Assembly: GCF_003086295.3 (NCBI RefSeq)
Contig: NC_092047.1
Location: forward strand, 64,522,054-64,586,053
Length of the DNA stretch: 64,000 nt
Direction of reading: 5' to 3'
Source: Arachis hypogaea
Taxonomy: Eukaryota; Streptophyta; Magnoliopsida; Fabales; Fabaceae
Part shown: piece after piece, positions 45,324 through 55,385 of the stretch
Layout of the letters: the number at the start of each line of letters is the position of its first letter
How positions within the stretch are numbered: position 1 is the first letter of the stretch
Program-made: the position numbers and the translations under genes
Notes under the pieces: generated by a model
What the model was told of the DNA's origin: nothing
What the model saw: the letters and a program-made list of their open reading frames with translations, nothing else
Databases searched by the model: none

Positions 45324-46453
45324 CAACACCAAACTTAAATTGTTGCTTGTCCCAAGCAACTAAAAACAAAGTAGCATAAAAAGAAGAGAATATACAATGA
45401 ATTCCAAAAACATCTATGAAGATCAGTCTTAATTAGATGAGCGGGGCTATTAGCTTTTTGCTTCTGAACAGTTTTGGCATCTCACTTTATCCTTTGAAGT
45501 TCAGAATGATTGGTATCTATAGGAACTCAGAATTCAGATAGTGTTATTGATTCTCCTAGTTTAGTATGTTGATCCTTGAACACAACTACTTTATGAGTCT
45601 TGGCCATGGCCCTAAGCACTCTGTTTTCCAGTATTACCACCGGATACATACATGCCACAGACACATAACTGGGTGAACCTTTTCAGATTGTGACTCAACT
45701 TTGCTAAAGTCCCCAATTAGAGGTGTCCAGGGTTCTTAAGCACATTCTGTTTTTGCTTTGGACCTCGACTTTAACCGCTCAGTCTCAAGTTTTCACCTGA
45801 CACCTTCACGCCACAAGCACATGGTTAGGGACAGCTTGGTTTAGCCGCTTAGGCCAGGATTTTATTCCTTTAGGCCCTCCTATCCACTGATACTCAAAGC
45901 CTTGGATCCTTTTTATTACCCTTGCCTTTTGGTTTTAAGGGCTATTTGGCTTTTTGCTCTTGCCTTTTGGTTTAAAGTGCTTTTGGCTTTTTCTGCTTGC
46001 TTTTTCTTTTTCTTGCTCTCTTTTTTTTCTGCAAGCTTTGTTCTTCACTGCTTTTTCTTGCTTCAAGAATCATTTTTATGATTTTTCAGATTATCAAATA
46101 ACATTTATCCTTTTTCATCATTCTTTCAAGAGCCAACAATTTTAACATTTATAAACAACAAATTCAAAAGACATATGCACTGTTCAAGCATTCATTCAGA
46201 AAATAAAAAGTATTGCCACCACATCAAAATAATTAAACTATTTTAAAATTCCAAATTCATGTACTTCTTTTTCTTTTTCAGAAAACATTTTTCATTTAAG
46301 AAAGGTGATAGATTCATAGGACATTCATATCTTTAAGACATAGACACTTAGATACTAGTGATCATGTAATAAGACCCAGACATAAATAAACATAAAGCAT
46401 AGTAAACGAAAAATAGAGAAATAAGAACAAGGAGATTAAGGAACGGGTCCACC

Positions 46454-46687
46454 TTAGTGAGGGTGGCGTCTTCCTCTTCTTGAAGAACCAATGGTGCTCT
46501 TGAGCTCCTCCATGTCTCTTCCTTGTCTTTGTTGCTCCTTCCTCATAGCTCTTTGATCTGCAGTCAAATGCTCTACCACTGAACTATGGACCCTTGAGAT
46601 GAACCTCTCTATCTCTCATGACTGGGGGGTGGAAGCAACTGCCTTCCTTTTCCTCTTTCTAGAGGTTTCTCTGGCCTTAGGTGCCAT
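46454..46687 (-). pseudogene. Small basic/acidic ORF of F containing a tRNA-Cys-derived segment
   Basis: ATG at 46687 to TAA at 46456-46454, 78 codons with one internal TGA (near residue 24). N-terminus MAPKARETSRKRKRKAVAST, then EIERFISRV, then HSSVVEHLTADQ, which is the translation of tRNA-Cys sequence, then RAMREEQQRQGRDMEELKST and SSRRGRRHPH. Apart from the TGA the frame runs through the tRNA-like part into an amphipathic helix-like tail. L has a broken homologue at 20864. It lies 3' of the polyprotein, where some Athila/Tat elements carry extra ORFs; function unknown. Confidence 0.55.
46552..46593 (-). other. tRNA-Cys(GCA)-like segment in F
   Basis: Minus strand GGGTCCATAGTTCAGTGGTA, GAGCATTTGACTGCAGATCA, AAG: acceptor 5' strand, D-arm and complete anticodon arm with GCA. 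The 3' half of a tRNA is absent. Closer to canonical tRNA-Cys than the L copy at GAGCATT, diverged at TTCAG. Confidence 0.85.
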
Positions 46688-46953
46688 AAATGGTTATGGA
46701 AAAACAAAAAGCAATGCTTTTTTCCACACCAAACTTAAAAGGTTTGCTCGTCCTCGAGCAAAAGAAGATAGAAGGGAGTAGAAGGAGAAGTGGAGGAGAA
46801 GGAGGTGTGTGAATGGGTGGGTATGGGAGGGGAATGGTTTGAATTGGAATGGTGAGGTAGGTAGAGATCCTGTGGGGTCCACAGATCCTGAGGGGTCAAG
46901 GACTTAGCATCCCTGCTCCATTGAGGGATGCAAAACGCCCTTAGTATGCAATC

Positions 46954-47125
46954 CTGGTGTTTAACGCCAGACTGCTGCTTGTTTCTGGCGTTAAACGCCA
47001 GCTTTTCCCTTTTCTTGGCGTTGAACACCAACTTGGTGCTTGTTTCTGGCGTTTAACGCCAGCTTGATGCTTCTTTCTGGCGTTAAACGCTAGTCTGATG
47101 CTTCTTACTGGCGTTTAAACGCCAG
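46954..47125 (-). repeat. Palindrome array in the F 3' region
   Basis: Six units including CTGGTGTTTAACGCCAG (46954-46970), CTGGCGTTAAACGCCAG, CTGGCGTTTAACGCCAG and CTGGCGTTTAAACGCCAG (47108-47125), about 31 bp apart. Same position as the L array. Confidence 0.9.
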
Positions 47126-47262
47126 TAAGCTCTTCCTCCAGGGTGAGCTGTTTTAATGCTGTTTTTGACTTTGCTTTGATTTTTGTGACTCCACATGATC
47201 ATCATCCTAAAGAAAATATAAAATAAAAATGGAAAATAGAAAATTAACATAGATAGGTAAAA

Positions 47263-47310
47263 ATTGGGTTGCCTCCCAATAAGCGCTTCTTTATTGTCAA
47301 TAGCTTGACA
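47263..47310 (-). ncRNA. Post-stop double-hairpin module, F copy
   Basis: Minus strand TGTCAA-GCTA-TTGACA (47310-47295), AATAAAGAAGCGCTT, then ATTGGG-AGGCAA-CCCAAT (47280-47263). It starts 19 nt after the stop at 47331-47329. The second stem starts A and ends T where H has G and C: a compensatory pair change. Confidence 0.65.
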
Positions 47311-47328
47311 GTGAGCTCTCATGGAGCC

Positions 47329-48039
47329 TCACAGATAATCAGAGCAGGGTTGGGGCCTCTCAACACTAAAATAAGAGTTTGGTTGTGGCCTCCCAACACC
47401 AAACTTAGAGTTTGAATGTGGGGGTTTTGTTTGACTCTGTATTGAGAGAAGCTTTTCATGCTTCCTCTCCATGGTTACAGAAGGAGAACCTTGTGTCTTA
47501 TAGTTTGCAATGTCTGCAAACCACAGAGCTTCCTGAATAACAAACAATTGCTCATCTGGAAAGGTTTCAGAGATCCCAGTAGGAGGGAGGGATGCTCCTG
47601 CTACTAGTTCTATCCGGGACAGGTGATCAGCTACTTGATTCTCTGTCCCTTTTCTGTCTCTTATTTCTATATCAAACTCTTGCAGAAGCAGCACCCATCT
47701 TATGAGCCTGGGCTTTGAATCCTGCTTTGTGAGTAGATATTTAAGAGCAACATGGTCAGTGTACACAATCACTTTTGATCCAACTAAGTATGATCTAAAC
47801 TTGTCAATGGCATAAACCACTGCAAGCAGCTCTTTTTCTGTGGTTGTGTAATTTTTTTGGGCATCATTTAAAACACAGCTAGCATAATAAATGACATGCG
47901 GAAGCATGTTATGCCTCTATCCCAATACTGCACCAATCGCATGGTCACTGGCATCACACATTAGTTCCAAAGTTAATGTCCAATATGGTGCAGAAATAAC
48001 TGGTGCTGTGACCAGCTTAGCTTTCAGGGTTTTAAACGC
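47329..48039 (-). pseudogene. RH: RNase H of F fused to a type 1 protease tail
   Basis: The frame gives [15 protein letters not shown], a TAG (near 47923), then [39 protein letters not shown] and [20 protein letters not shown]. At [18 protein letters not shown] it switches to the C-terminal tail of L's protease ([19 protein letters not shown]), including NSKFGV, and stops at 47331-47329. Integrase, which follows FADIAN in B and H, is missing. The switch lies at about 47495-47505. Confidence 0.8.
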
Positions 48040-49021
48040 CTACAGACACTCTGTGTCAAACACAAATGGCGTGTCAGCAGCTAGCAGATTGCTCAGAGGT
48101 TTTGCGATTTTTGAAAAATTCTTTATAAACCTCCTATAGAATCCTGCATGCCCCAGAAAGCTTCTGATTGCCTTAACATTGGTGGGTGGTGGTAATTTTT
48201 CAATTACCTCTACCTTAGCTTGATCCACCTCTATTTCCTTGTTCAAAATTTTATGCCCAAGGGCAATTCCTTCAGTCACCATAAAGTGACATTTTTCCCA
48301 ATTTAAAACCAGGTTAGTCTCTTGGCATCTTTTCAGAACAAGTGCTAGATGGTTAAGACAGGAGCTAAATGAGTCTCCAAATACTGAGAAGTCATCCATG
48401 AAGACTTCCAGAAATTTCTCTACCATATCAGAGAAGATAGAGAGCATGCACCTTTGAAAGGTTGCAGGTGCATTGCACATACCAAAAGGCATTCTTCTGT
48501 ATGCAAATACTCCAGATGGACATGTGAATGCTGTTTTCTCTTGGTCCTGAGGATCTACTGCAATTTGGTTGTAACCTGAATAGCCATCCAAAAAGCAGTA
48601 GTATTCATGACCTGCTAGTCTTTCTAGCATCTGGTCTATGAATGGTAAAGGGAAGTGATCCTTCCTGGTGGCTGTATTGAGCCTTCTGTAGTCAATACAC
48701 ATACGCCACCCTGTAACTGTTCTTATAGGAATCCAGTTCATTTTTTTCATTATGAACCACTGTCATACCTCCCTTCTTCGGGACAACATGGACAGGGCTC
48801 ACCCATGGGCTATCAAAAATAGGATAAATAATCCCAGCCTCTAGTAACTTAGTGACCTCTTTCTGCACCACCTCATTCATGGCGGGATTTAGCCGCCTCT
48901 GTGGTTGAACCACTGGCTTAGCATCATCCTCCAATAGGATCTTGTGCATGCATCTGGCTGAGCTAATGCCCTTAAGATCACTTATGGACCACTCAAGAGC
49001 TGTCTTGTGTGTCCTTAGCAC
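48040..49021 (-). pseudogene. RT: Reverse transcriptase of F
   Basis: [50 protein letters not shown], then a frameshift at about 48700-48750 into [39 protein letters not shown] and catalytic [12 protein letters not shown]. Ends at a TAG at 48042-48040 (Q in relatives). About 95 percent similar to B by eye. Confidence 0.85.
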
Positions 49022-50071
49022 CTGAATTAGTGCTTTCTCTTCCTGTGGCTCTAAAGCAGAGCTTATGATTACAGGAAAAGTGTCACCTTCTCCCAGAAAT
49101 GCATATTTCAGGGATGGTGGTAGTGGTTTGAGCTTAGGTTTAGGAGGTTTCTCCTCTTCCTGAGGAGTTTTTAGAGGTTCTTTTATTTCCTCTGGTTCCT
49201 CCAGATCAAGCTAAACATCTTTAAAAATGTCCTCTAGCTCTGATTCGAGACTCTCAGTCATATTGACCTCTTCCACCAGGGAGTCAATAATATCAACGCT
49301 CAGGCAGTCTTCTGATGTGTCTGGATGTTGCATAGCTTTGACAACATTCAACTTAAACTCATCCTCATTGACTCTCAGGGTTATCTCCCCTTTTTGGACG
49401 TCAATGAGGGTTCGTCCAGTTTCTAGGAATGGTCTTCCTAGAATGAGAGTTGCACTCTTGTGCTCCTCTATTTCCAGCACTACAAAGTCAGTAAGGAAGG
49501 AAAATGGCCCAACCTTGACAATCATGTCCTCAATTATGCCTGATGGGTATTTAATGGAGCCATCAGCAAGTTGAAGACAGATCCGGGTTGGTTTGACTTC
49601 TTCAGTTAAACCAAGCTTTCTAATAGTGGATGCAGGTATTAGGTTGATGGTTGCCCCAAGATCACATAAAGCTGTCTTGGTGCAATCACCCTCTAATATG
49701 CATGGTATCATAAAGCTCCCGGGATCTTTAAGCTTTTTTGGGAAGTTTTTCAGAATGACTGCACTGCATTCCTCAGTGAGGAGAACTCTTTCAGTTTCTC
49801 TCCAATCCTTCTTATGACTCAAGATCTCTTTCATGAACTTGGCATAAGAGGGTATTTGCTCAAGTGCCTCTGCAAACGGAATCTTTATTTCAAGAGTCCC
49901 GAGGTAGTCTGCAAAGCGAGCAAATTGCTTATCCTGCTCCTCTTGGTGGAGTTTTTGAGGATAAGGCATCTTGGCTTTGTATTCCTCAACCTTGGTTGTT
50001 GCAGGTTTATTTCCTACAGAAGTGGTTGGAGAAGCCTTTTTGGAGGGGTTGTTATCAGCACTTGTGTGTGT
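49022..50071 (-). pseudogene. PR: Aspartic protease of F and linkers
   Basis: Open from 49969 to 49211: PYPQKLHQEEQDKQF, SFMIPCILEG, TALCDLGATINLIPAST (DLG active site), ATLILGRPFLETGRTLIDVQ, then the acidic [14 protein letters not shown] linker. A stop TAG at 49213-49211 (in the DVxLD linker) precedes the RT lead-in. Same frame as gag and first part of RT. Confidence 0.85.
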
Positions 50072-50082
50072 CTAATCCCTCA

Positions 50083-50290
50083 CTGGCGTTTGAATGCCAG
50101 GGTTGGAAGCTTGATTGGCGTTGGACGCCAACTTCCTACCTGTTTCTGGCGTTTGAATGCCAGAACTGAGCTTCCATTGGGCGTTTGACGCCAGCTTCTT
50201 GCCTGTTCCTGGCATTTGAACATCAGAACTGCGCATGGGTTGGGCGTTTAATGCCAACCTTGCATCCTTTTCTGGTGTTTGAACACCAGA
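50083..50290 (-). repeat. In-frame palindrome array in the gag-PR spacer of F
   Basis: Units CTGGCGTTTGAATGCCAG (50083-50100), TTGGCGTTGGACGCCAA, TGGGCGTTTGACGCCA, TGGGCGTTTAATGCCAA and CTGGTGTTTGAACACCAG (50272-50289). Translated as GVQTPEKDARLALNA, KLASNAQWKLSSGIQTPET and similar, about 30-33 nt period, without a stop. Confidence 0.85.
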
Positions 50291-50915
50291 GTTGTTCCTC
50301 TCTGGGCCCTTACTGTCCTCAGAGGGATTTTGAATAATATTTTGCTCATCCTCTGTCAGTTGTTCTTTTCTTGGCTTTCTGCTGCTATGAAGTGAGGTAT
50401 TTAATGTTTTCCCACTTCTTAATTGAACTGCTCTGCACTCTTCTGTTACTTGCTTTGATAATTGCTGTTTTGTCTGATTCAATTGTGCCTCCATATTTTT
50501 ATTAGCATTTTTAGTGTCTTGTAGCATCTCCTTGAATTCTGCTAGCTGTTTTGTTAGAAAGCACAATTGTTGATTGATTTTAGCAACTTGTTCTGGAGGA
50601 TCAAGTTCAGTAGACACTATTTTGGATTCTTCTTTTATGGAGGACCTATTACTTATGTACAGATGTTGGTTTCTAGCAACTATATCAATAAGCTCTTGAG
50701 CCTCTTCAATACTTTTTCTCATGTGTATAGATCCACCAGCTGAGTGGTCTAGGGACATCTGAGCTCCTTTTCTAAGCCCATAGTAGAAGATGTCTAATTG
50801 CACCCACTCGGAAAACATTTCAGAGGGGCATTTCCTTAGCATCCCTCTATACCTCTCCCAGGAATTATAAAGGGATTCATCATCCTCTTGTTTAAAGTCT
50901 TGGATGTCCAGCCTT
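50291..50915 (-). pseudogene. gag: gag of F, C-terminal part
   Basis: LDIQDFKQEDDESLYNSWER, CPSEMFSEWVQLDIFYYGL, SLDHSAGGSIHMRK, LCFLTKQLAEFKEMLQDT, AVQLRSGKTLNT. Continuous frame from the G insertion; the N-terminal part is at 63291-63696. Confidence 0.85.
50911..50915. repeat. Target-site duplication of G, left copy
   Basis: GCCTT, repeated at 63291-63295 on the other side of G, both within F gag. Confidence 0.9.
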
Positions 50916-53334
50916 TGTAACAACCCTGATTTTCGAGTACATGAGATCTTTTCTGAAAGTATGGATTTCTTCAGAAGATCAGTAAAGGGAACACCTCTGC
51001 TATATCATCAAGAATCTCAATCCTCATTATCATTATGTCATCCTTAAGCTAGAACCTCCTTTGAGGCAAGCTCGATAATGCAATCGCGAAGAACCTAATT
51101 TTTGAACCGTATCGGTTGGCAGTTTTGATTCTGATTTTCGTAAATAGTCTTTGTTTGACGAACCAGACTCGATTCATGAGAGGAGAGAGATAATAGTATA
51201 ATATTATCATTATATTAGTATTAGAAAATGCTTGAATGACATTATAAGGTTACCTGGTCTGTTTTTGTTAAAAACAGAAAATCGGTTTAACCGGGTTTAC
51301 GGTTTACTGGTGCAGCTTAGCACCAGCACTCTCTGATGAATTTAGCAATGCTAAGGCCTCATTATACATGTTCTATTCTCATAATAAATATGTTACTAGT
51401 GTCATTTATTCTAGTAGCTCAGAAAAATAATTTTTAGAGATGTTTTTACGAGTGTTCTGGTACACCTAGTTTTAGTAGTTGTACACCAGAGATATTTTAA
51501 TATTATTTTAATCCACCTCCAAGCCAACCAATCACAACTCACCTTACACCCCCAAGACCTCCAAGGCTGTCTCATTTCATCATTTTGGCTGAAAATAACA
51601 AGAGAGAAAAGAGAGAAACTTTCATGAACACTTAATCTTCAAAGCTTGATTTCTTCTGAACTAAAACTCAAATCAAAACTCCGATTTCACCAAAATGATC
51701 CTCTTTTCTTCCTCTACATAACCAAGTAACTTATCAAGGATGGAAATAAGGTGAGATGGCTGTCTCCCTCCCATTTCAATTCGGTTTTCAAGAAAAACCA
51801 TGCAAAACATGTGTTTTCTTGATGTTCTTCCTTAGGAATCATGCTTAACTTGACTTGAGGGCCAAGAAACGTGAATTTCCAGCAAGTCTAAGGTGAGATA
51901 TCTCTTCCTAACATACTGAGTGAGATTTGGTCAGTTGAGAGTTTTTGGATTTAAAGTTGTTCTTGATGTGATTTAGGAGGAAAAAGTGCTTAAGGACCAC
52001 CTGAAAGTTTAACCGAATTAGGAGCAGCAAAACCAGGTAGGGATTGACGAATTTAATCTTGATTGATTGTGTTTGAGTTGTGTGATTATGATATGGTTTG
52101 GCTGTGCTTGAAATTGATTGTTTGTATGAGTAATTCTTGTTGAAATTTTGGTGAAATTTTGATGAAATTTGATGTAATTCAAGCTTTAAAGTTCATGTTC
52201 TTGGGCAGATGGAAAAACGAAACCCTAAGCTTAAATTGAGGTTCAATTTGTGTTAAAATCATGTAGAAAATATGGGATTTTAGTGGCTGCTAATTTATTA
52301 TGAATTTTGGTAAAAATCAGTTGCTGAAAAGACTGAAAAACGGGTAAAAACAGAGAAAGAATCTGAAGAATTTATGAAGAACATGAAGAACACTTTGAGT
52401 GTGGTGAAGAACATTGAAGAACACCTTTTAGATCTTATAAAGGGCAAGGAAGTAAAATTTTTGGTGTTTGAGGGGTTATATGGTAATTTCTGGAAGTTAG
52501 GGTGGTAAAAGTAGAAATATTAAAAGTTACGGATGGTAAAAAGTGAATTTTAAAGGTTAAAGGTAAAGTTAAGGTAATTTTCGAAAATATATTAATAAAA
52601 TAATAAATAATAATAAAATATTAAATAATAATATTTAATTAAAAATAATATTTTAATAAAAATAATAAAATAATGCGAAAAAGGCAGTTTTCTGTAAAAA
52701 CTTTAGAAAGACAACTTTAAGTACAGAATCTCATAATTACCTTCATAAAACACTTAGGGAGTGGTAATAACATGATAGTGAGGCAAAGATAAATAAAAGA
52801 TAAAAAGTTAAAGAAAAGATAAAAACCAAAGAAGAAGTCTGTAACGTTTTAACGACAGAGAAACAGACAGAGACTAGCGAACGAACTAGGGCAACATAGT
52901 TAGTCCTTGAGTTACGACTAGGGTTAGGTATAATATGAAAATTTAAACTGTTTCAGTATAGACTTAATGAACCTATACTTGGGACATGCTAACTATTCAT
53001 ACCGAAATTTACATAAGCTTTAAATACACATGTTAAACAGAGAAATCAGAGCAGACTAAAATAACACAGATAACAGAGTAACCAGAGTAAAGTAAAGAGA
53101 TAAAGAGAAAAAGAGTAATATAGATACAGATGAAAAGAGTAATCAGAGAAGAGAAAAGAGATACAGAGAACAGAGTAATTAAAATAGAGTAAAGAGATAC
53201 AGAGTAAAGAGATATAAAGAGAAGAGTAATATAATAAAGAGATATTTATATATATTAGTTGCTTGATGAAACCCAGAGCTATATTTATATATATATTAGT
53301 TGCTTAATGCAACCCAGAGCTTCTGTAGGGAAAC
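50916..53334 (+). other. Left part of G
   Basis: No gene. Contains an inverted repeat ACTGGTGCAGCTTAGCACCAG near 51308 and a CCAACCAATCACAAC stretch (51518). AT-rich (AATAAT)n sequence lies at 52570-52680, a strand-biased purine tract of AGAGTAAAGAGATA-type units at 53040-53240, and a 45-bp tandem duplication (ATTAGTTGCTTGATGAAACCCAGAGCT) at 53245-53325 next to the H insertion. Confidence 0.6.
53330..53334. repeat. Target-site duplication of H, left copy
   Basis: GAAAC, repeated at 61989-61993. Confidence 0.95.
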
Positions 53335-53635
53335 TGATGCCAAGGCATCTTAGGCTAGTTTCACTAGTATTTTTCTGTTAGTTTTAGTGGTTTTATGCAT
53401 TTTCTTGAGCTTAAAGTAACCAAGAATGGTTAAAAGAATAACAAAGCAATGAACCATCCAAACAATATGATTTTGATGCAAATTCCATGAGTTTTAGTTA
53501 TATTACTTGAATGCTATGAATGGAAGATTTCTCATGAAATTTTGCAAGACTTTGATGCAATTGTTTGGATGATTTCAGGGAAGAAGAGGCTAGGCAAGGA
53601 AGCAACAAAGTCAATAAAGGAAGCTTGAATATCAC

Positions 53636-54450
53636 ATGTGGAGTTTAAGTTCCAGTTTAAGCCTAAACTGGAGTTTAAACTCCAGAATCATGAAGGCTAA
53701 GAAATGCTGAAACTGAAGTTTAACCTCCAGTTTAACCTTAAACTGGAGGTTAAACGCCAGAATGAAAGTCTCACCAAAGAAGCATTCCACGTTTAACCTC
53801 CAGTTTGACCTTAAACTGGAGGTTAAACGCCAGAATGAGAATGCCAATCAGGAAGCATTTCCACGTTTAACCTCCAGTTTAACCTTAAACTGGAGGTTAA
53901 ACGCCAGAAATGGGAAGTGCACCAGGGAGCCATTTCCACGTTTAAGCTCCAGTTTGACCTTAAACTGGAGCTTAAACGTGTTCGACCAAGTTCTTCCTCC
54001 AGGGTTGCTTTCTCCATTTCCACGTTTAAGCTCCAGTTTAACCTTAAACTGGAGCTTAAACGTGTTCGACACTTCCAGGGCCACCTTTCTCAGCTTCCAC
54101 GTTTAAGCTCCAGTTTAACCTTAAACTGGAGCTTAAACGTGTTCGACCTCCAGGATGCCTTCTTCCATTTCCACGTTTAAGCTCCAGTTTAACCTTAAAC
54201 TGGAGCTTAAACGTGTTCGACCTCCAGGGCTGCCTTTTCTATCTCCACGTTTAAGCTTCAGTTTAACCTTAAACTGAAGCTTAAACGTGTTCGACCAAGT
54301 TACCCTCCAGGGCTGCCTTCTTCCATTTCCACGTTTAAGCTTCAGTTTAACCTTAAACTGAAGCTTAAACGTGCTTCCACAAAAGGCATCACTGGAAGTG
54401 TCTGGCGTTTAAGCTGCAGTTTAAGCTTAAACTGCAACTTAAACGCCACT
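53636..54450 (+). repeat. Array of long palindromes in the H 5' LTR
   Basis: About eleven hairpins 65-80 bp apart. Typical unit: CACGTTTAAGCTCCAGTTTAA, the dinucleotide CC, and the exact reverse complement of the arm (21-bp arms, 2-nt loop). Core variants change on both arms together: CCTCC/GGAGG, GCTCC/GGAGC, GCTTC/GAAGC, GCTGC/GCAaC. Flanks read TTCGACCTCCAGGGCTGCC. Frames within the array on either strand are artefacts of the repeats. Confidence 0.95.
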
Positions 54451-54770
54451 CTTAGAAAAGGTTTCTGGGCCAAATATATTGCGGTTTAAGTTAGTATTTG
54501 AGCACAAACATTAACTTAAACTTACTCTGGTATGAAACCCATTTGAATATCATGGTTTATGGGATTGGGCCTGAAGGATTGATGAGTCTGAAATTTCAAT
54601 TTATTGAGTCATGTGTCATTATTTGATTATCACTAAGTTGGCTCAATGAATGTTACAGAATTTGGATCAACAGCCTCATCAAGATTATGGATCATAAACC
54701 CAAGGCAAAAGGAAAGCATGGAGAGGCCTCAAAGCCCAAGAAACACAACAGAAGCTCAATATAGAAAGTG

Positions 54771-54780
54771 TATAAATAGG
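54771..54780 (+). promoter_or_regulatory. TATA box in the H 5' LTR
   Basis: TATAAATAGG; identical copy in the 3' LTR at 61026-61035. Confidence 0.65.
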
Positions 54781-55385
54781 ATAGAATTTAAGTTAGGAAG
54801 GGACTTTTACTTTTGCATTGGAGCTAGTTTTCATATCTTTGGAATTGAATTCAGAGCTATAACTCACTAAACCCCTTTCATTGGGTTAGGGAGCTCTATT
54901 GTAATTCAATGAATCAATAATTGTTTTATCTTCTTCTTCAATCTTTTCTCTTGAATTTTGTTAGAAAGCTTCTCGATCTAATTCCATTGGGTAGTTGTCT
55001 TGGGAAAGAAACTACCCATAATTGGAATCCTTCGGAACCTTGGGAAAGGAATGGAGGATTCATGCTAGAGAAGCTTTCTCACAGTGAATTGGATTGGGGT
55101 TTGGATGGATATTGTGACATGTAATCCTACCAAATTGTGGTTCATGAAACTGTGTGGTATAATCAGTGATCGAGCATCATTTCTTCTTATGAACATTTAA
55201 ACCAAGGGATTGGGAATTTGTTTGTTTTTAGAGAGAATTGGTGAGCCAAGGGATTGGGATCCAATCATATAAGATTGCCAAGCAAAATTCAATGAACGCA
55301 TTGGTTGAGGAAGAGATAAACATGTTTTGATTCGGAGATCTCAATATCTCCTATAACCCAATGAATTCCCCATTTCTGATTTCCA

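Larger units (their letters stand above)
45324..46953 (-). other. 3' non-coding region of F
   Basis: Mirror image in order of L 20788-22289: LTR-proximal stem-loop TTGCTTGGGACAAGCAA (45359-45343) with TTTAAGTTTGGTGTTG, the conserved block of about 540 bp (45960-45420), A-rich tracts, the small ORF with tRNA-Cys-like insert (46687-46454), and a second stem-loop TTTGCTCG-AGGA-CGAGCAAA (46762-46743) followed by TTAAGTTTGGTGTGG. Confidence 0.7.
53335..55385 (+). repeat. 5' LTR of H, 3'-truncated
   Basis: Aligns without gaps to 59590-61640 (offset 6255). Contains the palindrome array and the TATA box at 54771-54780. It ends CTGATTTCCA and continues TGGGTTAGTCCC, the RT coding sequence. Confidence 0.95.

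Noticed and set aside
53632..54180. Overlapping 60-114 codon frames on both strands rich in LKLQFKVKLELK and its counterparts (also 59887-60435)
   Set aside because: They are translations of the hairpin array in the H LTRs. They appear on both strands because the units are palindromic, and no start or coding context supports them.
53636..54450. CRISPR array
   Set aside because: Regular repeats, but the units are long palindromes with related spacers, inside an LTR of a plant element, with a second copy in the other LTR.
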